Shown here: one piece after another, positions 5,870 to 11,098 of the stretch
Layout: each line of letters starts with the position of its first letter
Position numbering within the stretch: the stretch's first letter is position 1
Assembly: GCA_025774865.1 (NCBI GenBank)
Contig: JALGZO010000214.1
Coordinates: forward strand, 1-11,098
Direction of reading: 5' to 3'
DNA length: 11,098 nt
Source of the DNA: a bacterium
GTDB lineage: Bacteria > ARS69
Position numbers and translations under genes: made by a program
Notes under the pieces: generated by a model
Told to the model about the DNA's origin: nothing
Databases searched by the model: none
What the model saw: only the letters and a program-made list of their open reading frames with translations

Positions 5870-5873
5870 GGAG
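5870..5873 (+). promoter_or_regulatory. Ribosome binding site choosing ATG 5880 over ATG 5853
   Basis: GGAG ends six bases before ATG 5880. The upstream in-frame ATG at 5853 has no purine-rich site and would only add nine residues (MRQPRPEPH) before the basic start of the signal peptide. Confidence 0.5.
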
Positions 5874-5879
5874 CCTCAC

Positions 5880-8273
5880 ATGCCGACTCGCCGCCGGGTC
5901 TCGCCGTGGCCGTTCCTCCTCCCCGCCGCAGCCTTTTCGCTTCTTGCGCTGGCTCATGCCGCTTCGGCCGCTCAGCTCGACGTCCCGGGCGATGCGGCCA
6001 CCATTCAGGCCGCAATCGACCTCGCCGCCGGCGGTGACGTCGTGGAGATCGCGAACGGGATCTGGACCGGTCCCGGCAACCGAGACGTCGTCGTCGCGAA
6101 GAGCATCGTGATCCGTTCGGCGTCCGGGGATCCCGATCTCTGCGTCGTGGACTGCCAAGGAGCCGGTCGAGGTTTCGTCTTCCAGGGACTCGCCAGCGCG
6201 GCCCGACTCGAATCGATCACGATCACGAACGGAAGTGCCCCGCTCGGCGGTGGCATCCTGATCACGGGTGTCTCCCCTACCCTCGAGAACTGTCGCGTGC
6301 TCGGCAACGAGGCGACCGGCACCGGAGGGGGCGGCATTGCGCTGGAGTCGTCGGCCAGCCCGCGGCTCGTCGGGTGCATGATCTCGGGCAACGTCGTGAG
6401 TGGGATCAACGGCGGAGCGGGTATCTGGAATGTCGGGGGAAGCCCGACGCTCATCAACTGCATCCTCGTAGGAAACACGACGTCGGGGGCCGGTATCGTC
6501 GGCGGCGCGATGTACACCACCCAGGGAGGAGTTCCGGTTCTCGCGAACTGCGCTCTCTACGGAAACTCGGCCTACGACGGCTCGGGGCTCTACTGCTCAT
6601 TCACGAGCAACCCGGACATCGTCAACTCCATCGTGTGGGGCAACGATCCCGGGACCTCGGGACTCGAAATCGTCGTCAAGTTCAGCGCCGTCGCGTCGGC
6701 GAGCTACTGTGACATCGACGGGGGATTCACCGGGACCGGCAACCTGGACGCAAATCCGATCTTCGCGGACGCGGACGGTCCCGACGACGTGCTCGGCACC
6801 GCCGATGATGATCTCAGCCTCGGACGCTTCTCTCCCTGCACCGACGCGGGGAACAATGCGGCCGCCGCTCTCGCCGGAGTCACGGAGGATCAGGCGGGAC
6901 AGCCACGTTTCGCGAACGATCTCGGGATCCCCGACACCGGGAACGGCGCGAACCCGGTCGTGGACATCGGCCCGTTCGAGCGTCAGTTGGAGTCAGTCCC
7001 CTTCGAATTTCGCGTTCCGTCGGAAGTCGCCACGATTCAGGCGGCCGTGGCGGCGGCCGGCCCCGGCGACGAGGTGTTGCTCGCGGACGGGACGCACTCC
7101 GGGCCGGGGAACTTCGACATCCTGTGCGATCGGAACGTGGTGATCCGTTCCGAGAGCGGCGACCCTTCCGCGTGCGTGATCGATTGCCAGGGCGCGGGAC
7201 GGGCGTTCTCGTTCGTCGGGGTCGGGACTTCCACGCGGCTCGAAGGGGTGACGCTGAAGAACGGGCAGGCGACCGAAGGTGGGGCGCTGTATCTCTCGGC
7301 CGCGTCCCCTTCGCTCACCAATTGCCGGATCGTCTCCAACACCGCGACCGGAGCCGGCGGAGGCGGCCTCTATTGTGACTACGAAAGCTCGCCCACTCTC
7401 ACGAACTGCGTCATCCGCGACAACCTGGCCAGCGGAACGTACGGGGGCGGGCTGTACAACAAGCGAAGCAGCAGTCCGGTCCTGACGAACTGCGTCTTCG
7501 CCGGCAACACCACGACCGGCGTGGGCACGACGGGCGGAGCCATCTACAACTGGACGAGCAATCCGTCCTTGACCAACTGCTCGATCGGCGGCAACTCATC
7601 GTACGACGCACCGGCGATGTACAGCGCCTTCGATTCTTTCCCCGAGCTCCTGAACTGCGTGGTCTGGGGCAACGTGTCCACCGTAGCCGGCGGGACGCCC
7701 CTGTTGGACAAGTTCTCCTCCATTACCTACGTGGGCTACTGCGACATCGAGGGGGGAGCACCAGGACCTGCCAACCTGCAGCAGGATCCACTCTTCCTCG
7801 ATTCGGAGCTGCGGGTGCCCAGCTGGTCGCCGTGCGTCGACGCCGGAAACAACACCTACGTGACCACGCTCACCGATCTCGACGGGGGGCCCCGCATCTG
7901 GGATGGCGACGACGATAGCATCGCCGTGGTCGACATGGGAGCGCACGAGTTCTCCGTCGACTCGCCGACCAGTGTCTTGTCCGGACCCTCGATCGCGAGC
8001 ACGACACTCATGGCGCCGCGGCCCAACCCATCACGCACGAGCTCTCAGCTCGCGTTCCAGATCCTACGCGCCGGCGCGGTCTCGCTCTCCGTGTTCGACG
8101 TGGCCGGACGAAGAGTCCGGACGCTGGCCGAAGGGGTTCGCCCGGCCGGCTCCCACGTCGTGACCTGGGACGGAACGAACGACGCCGGCATCCCGGTCGC
8201 CGCCGGGGCGTACATCGTGCGACTCGCGACGGACCACACGGCTGTCTCGCGCAAGATTCACCGCGTGCGCTGA
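5880..8273 (+). CDS. Secreted parallel beta-helix protein with duplicated helix and FlgD-like C-terminal domain
   Basis: The 797-residue product begins with MPTRRR, a hydrophobic stretch and an A-S-A cleavage motif near residue 30. Two long homologous units follow, residues about 34-370 and 378-692, offset by 344 residues. Each opens with a (V)ATIQAA(I/V) ... GDEV-type segment, then IVIRS.SGDP, CQGAGR, many short right-handed-helix rungs with SP.L.NC and GN..., a GYCDI/SYCDI turn, and closes with SPC.DAGNN and a VDIGPFE or VDMGAHEF ending. This resembles the pectate-lyase-type beta-helix proteins with the closing element often labelled 'choice-of-anchor Q'. Residues about 713-797 form a FlgD-like Ig module (PNPSRTSSQ, FDVAGRRVRTL, WDGTNDAGIPVAAGAYIVRL), which ends many exported proteins of this bacterial group and may act as an anchoring or sorting domain. 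Surface location is likely. No catalytic residues could be identified, so adhesion or glycan binding is only a guess. It faces the 8295-9743 gene tail-to-tail with 21 bp between. Confidence 0.93.
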   Translation: MPTRRRVSPWPFLLPAAAFSLLALAHAASAAQLDVPGDAATIQAAIDLAAGGDVVEIANGIWTGPGNRDVVVAKSIVIRSASGDPDLCVVDCQGAGRGFVFQGLASAARLESITITNGSAPLGGGILITGVSPTLENCRVLGNEATGTGGGGIALESSASPRLVGCMISGNVVSGINGGAGIWNVGGSPTLINCILVGNTTSGAGIVGGAMYTTQGGVPVLANCALYGNSAYDGSGLYCSFTSNPDIVNSIVWGNDPGTSGLEIVVKFSAVASASYCDIDGGFTGTGNLDANPIFADADGPDDVLGTADDDLSLGRFSPCTDAGNNAAAALAGVTEDQAGQPRFANDLGIPDTGNGANPVVDIGPFERQLESVPFEFRVPSEVATIQAAVAAAGPGDEVLLADGTHSGPGNFDILCDRNVVIRSESGDPSACVIDCQGAGRAFSFVGVGTSTRLEGVTLKNGQATEGGALYLSAASPSLTNCRIVSNTATGAGGGGLYCDYESSPTLTNCVIRDNLASGTYGGGLYNKRSSSPVLTNCVFAGNTTTGVGTTGGAIYNWTSNPSLTNCSIGGNSSYDAPAMYSAFDSFPELLNCVVWGNVSTVAGGTPLLDKFSSITYVGYCDIEGGAPGPANLQQDPLFLDSELRVPSWSPCVDAGNNTYVTTLTDLDGGPRIWDGDDDSIAVVDMGAHEFSVDSPTSVLSGPSIASTTLMAPRPNPSRTSSQLAFQILRAGAVSLSVFDVAGRRVRTLAEGVRPAGSHVVTWDGTNDAGIPVAAGAYIVRLATDHTAVSRKIHRVR
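5979..7955 (+). repeat. Tandem duplication of a beta-helix domain within one gene
   Basis: Unit 1 (about 5979-6990) and unit 2 (about 7011-7955) align across their whole length at the protein level with a starting offset of 1032 bases. Shared landmarks are ATIQAA, IRS.SGDP, DCQGAGR, GGG rungs, SYD, VWGN, YCDI.GG, SPC.DAGNN and the (M/I)G.(F/H)E ending. Unit 1 carries an insertion of dates-and-decimals-type acidic sequence (ADADGPDDVLGTADDDLSLG) absent from unit 2. DNA identity is low enough that this is an old duplication. Confidence 0.85.
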
Positions 8274-8294
8274 CAAGAGTGGGCGTGTCCTGGC

Positions 8295-9743
8295 TCAACG
8301 CGTGAGCACGACCCGGCGGGTCGCCGTCCGATCACCGGCGGCGACCTTCAGAAAGTAGACGCCGGAGGGGCTCGGGCGTCCTCCGTCCGTTCGACCATCC
8401 CAGATCAACCGATGCACGCCGGCGGGACGAGCGCCGCGAGCCAGACGACGTACGAGGCGACCCCCGACATCGACCACATCGACCGTGACGGGAGTTCGCT
8501 CGGCGACCGAGAGGCTGAAGGACACCCCGGACCGAGTCGGGTTCGGAAAGATCGCCCCGAGAAGGAACTGCTCCGGAGCGGACGGCCGATCACCCGCGCT
8601 CGTGGCGACGACGCACTCGCCGAATCCGAGATCGAGCACGAGCGGGTTGGAGGTCGAGAAGAAGTCGTCATTGAGATACGCGGTGCGAAACTCTCCCGGG
8701 CATTCGATCACGAAGGCGGAGTCCGCCGGCGATTTCCACATACAGCGGTAGTAGAGGTTGCGATACGTGCCGGCCGGAAAGGTCTCGCGAGTCGTGAAGA
8801 CCCCGTCGCTGGCGACGTCGTCCGGCGGGACGCCGTCGTCCCGGAGGCGTCGCAAGGGCGGATCGTCCCAGGACAACGGAAGCTCGCTGCCCGTGACCCC
8901 CAGGGAGTCCCCCGCCCCGAAGGGAGGGTCGGGCGCGACGGCCTGAACTCGAAAGACGACGTCCATGTCCCGGACCGTGAAATCCGGGGGAGCTTCGTCG
9001 TTCCACCACAAATCGAGCGTGTCCCGACCGTCCGGATGGGCGGCGAGATCGATCGTGACCATGCGGTCGGCCGGTAGAGGCTCCAGCTCGCTGCAAAGGT
9101 GCGAGAACCTGAACTCGAGATCCCGCGTCTCGGGGCCCCCGGTCGCGCTCGAGCAGGGCGGGCTGAAGAACACCTTCTGGACCCAGGTCGAGTCGCCCTC
9201 CGCGTCGTCCAGCTCGACGTCACAGATCGGAGACCAGGTGAGGGGTTCGAGGCTTCCCTCGACCGCGAACGAGTGGGGCGGCGCGTCGTGGCTCTTCATG
9301 TGTTCGCCCATGCGCCCCTTCACGAGCAGTTGCTCCAGGTAGAACGTGAATACGTTGCCCACGCCGTCGTCGACCATCTCGTTGCCCGCGAGGTCCACGA
9401 CCTTGACCACCCGGACCTGTTCACAGGTTCCGTATCCGTAGAACCCACTTGTGAATCGGATCTGGGTACGGTCCGGCGGAAACCAGAAGCCCTGGAACGC
9501 CGTCTCGCCCGTGTGCTCGTCGGTGTAGTTCGAGGGGGAGATCGCGTGAAACCAGTCGACCGGCTCACTGAAAACGAACTCCAGACATCCAGTCTCTTCC
9601 GCGTTCGCAGGATCATAAATGACGCGGGCCGAGGCGATCGTGGGCGGAATCGTGTCGACGCCGGCCGGAAGCGAGAGTCCGTCCCTCCCCTCCGAAGGTC
9701 CCGACGTCGTGAGAATGCCCACGACGAGAGCGGCCCACGGCAT
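8295..9743 (-). CDS. Secreted multi-domain protein with FlgD-like C-terminal Ig domain
   Basis: ATG 9743 is chosen because GGAG lies seven bases upstream and a signal peptide follows at once (MPWAALVVGILTTSG). A GTG at 9797 would add 18 residues but would lie at the predicted transcription start. The 482-residue product then has an Ig-like segment at about 33-140 (PPTIASARVIYDP, LEFVFSEPVDWF, IRFTSGFYGYG, VVDLAGN), resembling the bacterial 'SbsA/Big_5' domains that describe changes across a boundary. A central part (about 150-280) holds several cysteines and is not recognised. Near 295-335, RLRDDGVPPDDVASDGVFTT and FPAGTYRNLYYRC resemble the 'choice-of-anchor X' element. The last 82 residues are a FlgD-like Ig module (FPNPTRSG, VDVVDVGGRLVRRL, GVHRLIWDGRTDGGRPSPSG, YFLKV). 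It is probably exported and surface-held; no enzymatic motif is seen. It lies 109 bp downstream of the exporter gene on the same strand and converges on the beta-helix gene. Confidence 0.88.
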   Translation of the reverse strand: MPWAALVVGILTTSGPSEGRDGLSLPAGVDTIPPTIASARVIYDPANAEETGCLEFVFSEPVDWFHAISPSNYTDEHTGETAFQGFWFPPDRTQIRFTSGFYGYGTCEQVRVVKVVDLAGNEMVDDGVGNVFTFYLEQLLVKGRMGEHMKSHDAPPHSFAVEGSLEPLTWSPICDVELDDAEGDSTWVQKVFFSPPCSSATGGPETRDLEFRFSHLCSELEPLPADRMVTIDLAAHPDGRDTLDLWWNDEAPPDFTVRDMDVVFRVQAVAPDPPFGAGDSLGVTGSELPLSWDDPPLRRLRDDGVPPDDVASDGVFTTRETFPAGTYRNLYYRCMWKSPADSAFVIECPGEFRTAYLNDDFFSTSNPLVLDLGFGECVVATSAGDRPSAPEQFLLGAIFPNPTRSGVSFSLSVAERTPVTVDVVDVGGRLVRRLARGARPAGVHRLIWDGRTDGGRPSPSGVYFLKVAAGDRTATRRVVLTR

Positions 9744-9803
9744 GATGCGACTCCGGGAAGCAGGTGGAGGATGGGTGGCCGCGGGAGAGCGGCCCACGGC
9801 CCC

Positions 9804-9809
9804 AGAATA
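9804..9809 (-). promoter_or_regulatory. Candidate -10 box of the 8295-9743 gene
   Basis: The minus strand reads TATTCT within TTTGGTATTCTGG, an AT-rich patch in the 109-bp gap after the exporter gene, about 60 bases before ATG 9743. It suggests that the secreted protein has its own promoter. No matching -35 box is clear. Confidence 0.3.
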
Positions 9810-9852
9810 CCAAATCTACCGGGGCAGAATCGCTCTCCCTGCCGGAGGCCCG

Positions 9853-11098
9853 CTACGCCTGATTCGGATCGGGCACCACACCTCCCCCGCCGACGCGGTC
9901 CGCGGCCCCGGGGGACTCCTCGATTCGCATCAGGGCCGGCGCGAGGAAGCCCGTGATCCCCATCGCGACGCACATCGCGCCACCCGCCAGATACCACGTT
10001 CCGACCCCGACGAACTCGGCCACCGGCGCCGCGACCAGCAGCCCGATCGGTGCCGTCGCTCCCGCGAGGCTTCCGAGAAGCGAGAACACGCGCCCCTGGA
10101 GCTCTGGGGCGATCGTCGCTTGCATGATCGCCTGCACGGGGCCGTTCACGAGCGGCACGATGAGTCCGACCGCGACCATCCCCCCCAACGCCCAGACAAA
10201 AGTCCCGGAGGGCGTCAGCCCGACGGCCAGGACCGCGAGCCCGAGCGCGATCATCCCCGTCAGGGTGGTCACGATGCGACGCGAGAAGCCGCCCCACGCG
10301 CCGAGCAGCACCCCGCCGCCGAGCATGCCGACGCCGAACGCGGACGTGATCCAACCGAGCTGGGTGGCGTCTCCCTGCAGACGCTCGAGCACGAGCAGCG
10401 GAAGCAGTGCGAATGCGGGCACGAGCAGCATGTTGATCGCCGCCGAGATGAAGACGAGCGTGAGGTGCCCGGTGCGCCGACGCAAGTAGGTGAAGCCTTC
10501 GACCGTTTCGCGCCAGACCGACGACTTCCCGGTCTCGGGCCCGGTGGCCTCGGGCTGGGGAACGTGAATGAAGAGGAGAGGCACGATCGCGACGAAGGCC
10601 GTCACGACGTCCACGACCATCACCCCGGCCATCGGCAGAGTGGCGTAGAGCAGAGCGCCCAGTGGAGCGGCGACGACCAGCAGGAGGCCCTGCGCGCTCT
10701 GATTGAGACCCTGGATTCGCGTGAGAAGACGCTCGGGCACCATCAACGACGTGGATGCCATCATCGCGGGGGCATGAAACGCGCTCCCGAGCGCACGAAC
10801 GAGCAGGAGCGCCAGCACGTGCTCCGTCTGCGCCTTCCCCGACACGTAAAGCGCGGCGAGCACCAACGCCGCCGCGGCGACGACACCGTCGGCGAGGAGC
10901 ATCACCCTCTTGCGGTTCCATCGGTCGATCAGCGTGCCGATGACGGGCCCGAGAACCACCTGGGGCAGAAGTCCGAACAGGGTCGCAGTCGCGAGGACCG
11001 TGGCTGATCCCGTCCGTGCGGTGAGCCACCAGATGAGGGCGAACTGCACGGCACCGCTGCCGACGAGTGAGAGCGTCTGGCCACTCCACAAGACGAAG
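9853..11098 (-). CDS. Major facilitator superfamily exporter, Mef-like (5' end outside window)
   Basis: The minus strand is open to the right edge, with at least 414 residues visible and a TAG stop at 9853-9855. The first visible residues, FVLWSGQTLSLVGSGAVQFA, correspond to helix 1 of Mef-type macrolide exporters and related MFS_3 proteins, where about 10-15 residues come before; a TTG at 11091 is therefore not the likely start. Motif A between helices 2 and 3 reads GTLIDRWNRKRV, keeping Asp-Arg and the basic end. FHAPAM and the EGFTYLRR loop at the middle, then GMLGGGVLLGAWGG and GRVFSLL in the second half, fit this 12-helix family. It should export a small hydrophobic compound across the inner membrane by proton exchange; the substrate cannot be read from sequence, and macrolide resistance should not be assumed. 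The last 25 residues are a glycine- and acid-rich cytoplasmic tail (ESPGAADRVGGGGVV). There is no regulator gene within the window. Confidence 0.93.
   Translation of the reverse strand, partial: FVLWSGQTLSLVGSGAVQFALIWWLTARTGSATVLATATLFGLLPQVVLGPVIGTLIDRWNRKRVMLLADGVVAAAALVLAALYVSGKAQTEHVLALLLVRALGSAFHAPAMMASTSLMVPERLLTRIQGLNQSAQGLLLVVAAPLGALLYATLPMAGVMVVDVVTAFVAIVPLLFIHVPQPEATGPETGKSSVWRETVEGFTYLRRRTGHLTLVFISAAINMLLVPAFALLPLLVLERLQGDATQLGWITSAFGVGMLGGGVLLGAWGGFSRRIVTTLTGMIALGLAVLAVGLTPSGTFVWALGGMVAVGLIVPLVNGPVQAIMQATIAPELQGRVFSLLGSLAGATAPIGLLVAAPVAEFVGVGTWYLAGGAMCVAMGITGFLAPALMRIEESPGAADRVGGGGVVPDPNQA

Noticed and set aside
6250-7700. Repetitive GGCGG and AACTGC stretches as a CRISPR or DNA repeat array
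   Set aside because: They are codons for glycine-rich and Asn-Cys beta-helix rungs, with irregular spacing and no conserved repeat unit.
8274-8294. Shared bidirectional terminator between the convergent genes
   Set aside because: The 21-bp gap contains no stable stem flanked by T- and A-runs.
8309-8323. CGACCC-GGC-GGGTCG hairpin near the end of the 8295-9743 gene, as a terminator
   Set aside because: It lies inside the coding sequence and no T-tract follows on either strand.
9619-11007. Plus-strand open frame of 462 codons
   Set aside because: It is antisense to the MFS exporter; its Arg/Glu/His-rich composition is typical of antisense frames in GC-rich genes.
9320-11089. Minus-strand open frame of 589 codons overlapping the exporter
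   Set aside because: It is a frame-shifted shadow of the exporter and the secreted-protein gene, very rich in Arg and Ala with no membrane segments.
9853-11098. Calling the exporter a macrolide resistance gene
   Set aside because: The similarity to Mef proteins is at family level only; many members have unknown substrates and there is no linked resistance gene.

Overview
The window is very GC-rich, chromosomal-looking bacterial DNA. Its character suggests an uncultured member of the Fibrobacterota/Eisenbacteria/Latescibacterota/Krumholzibacteriota kind of lineage: a DUF5916 outer-membrane-type protein, exported proteins ending in FlgD-like Ig modules (one of them a giant beta-helix protein), and strong GC third-position bias. 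The taxonomic call is an inference from protein style only. I see no rRNA, tRNA, CRISPR array, insertion sequence or phage gene.

Layout, left to right. (1) 1-1520, minus: 5' portion of a CBM9-like/DUF5916 exported protein that runs off the left edge. (2) 1694-2221, plus: a small protein made of two PARP-type zinc fingers, divergent from gene 1; a perfect 7-1-7 palindrome lies between them. (3) 2232-2711, minus: a 159-residue protein with two similar small beta-type modules, tail-to-tail with gene 2 (10 bp apart). (4) 2858-3499, plus: a probable lipoprotein with a CsgG/LpoB-like feel, divergent from gene 3. (5) 3524-3646, minus: possible coding remnant. (6) 3687-3917, plus: a 76-residue secreted peptide followed by a convincing intrinsic terminator. 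(7) 4146-5726, plus: a fusion of an RsbW-like GHKL ATPase domain and an APH-like kinase fold, each with substituted catalytic positions. (8) 5880-8273, plus: a 797-residue secreted beta-helix protein built from a tandem duplication and ending in a FlgD-like Ig domain. (9) 8295-9743, minus: a second secreted protein with the same type of C-terminal domain, convergent with gene 8. (10) 9853-11098, minus: a Mef-like major facilitator exporter that runs off the right edge.

The genes are mostly single transcription units in alternating orientation, not one operon, so the window does not read as a single pathway. The common theme is the cell envelope and surface (genes 1, 4, 6, 8, 9, 10). The two most unusual elements are intracellular: the stand-alone tandem PARP-finger protein and the GHKL-pseudokinase fusion. 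No gap between genes exceeds 300 bases; the largest (3918-4145) holds the terminator and a weak promoter candidate.
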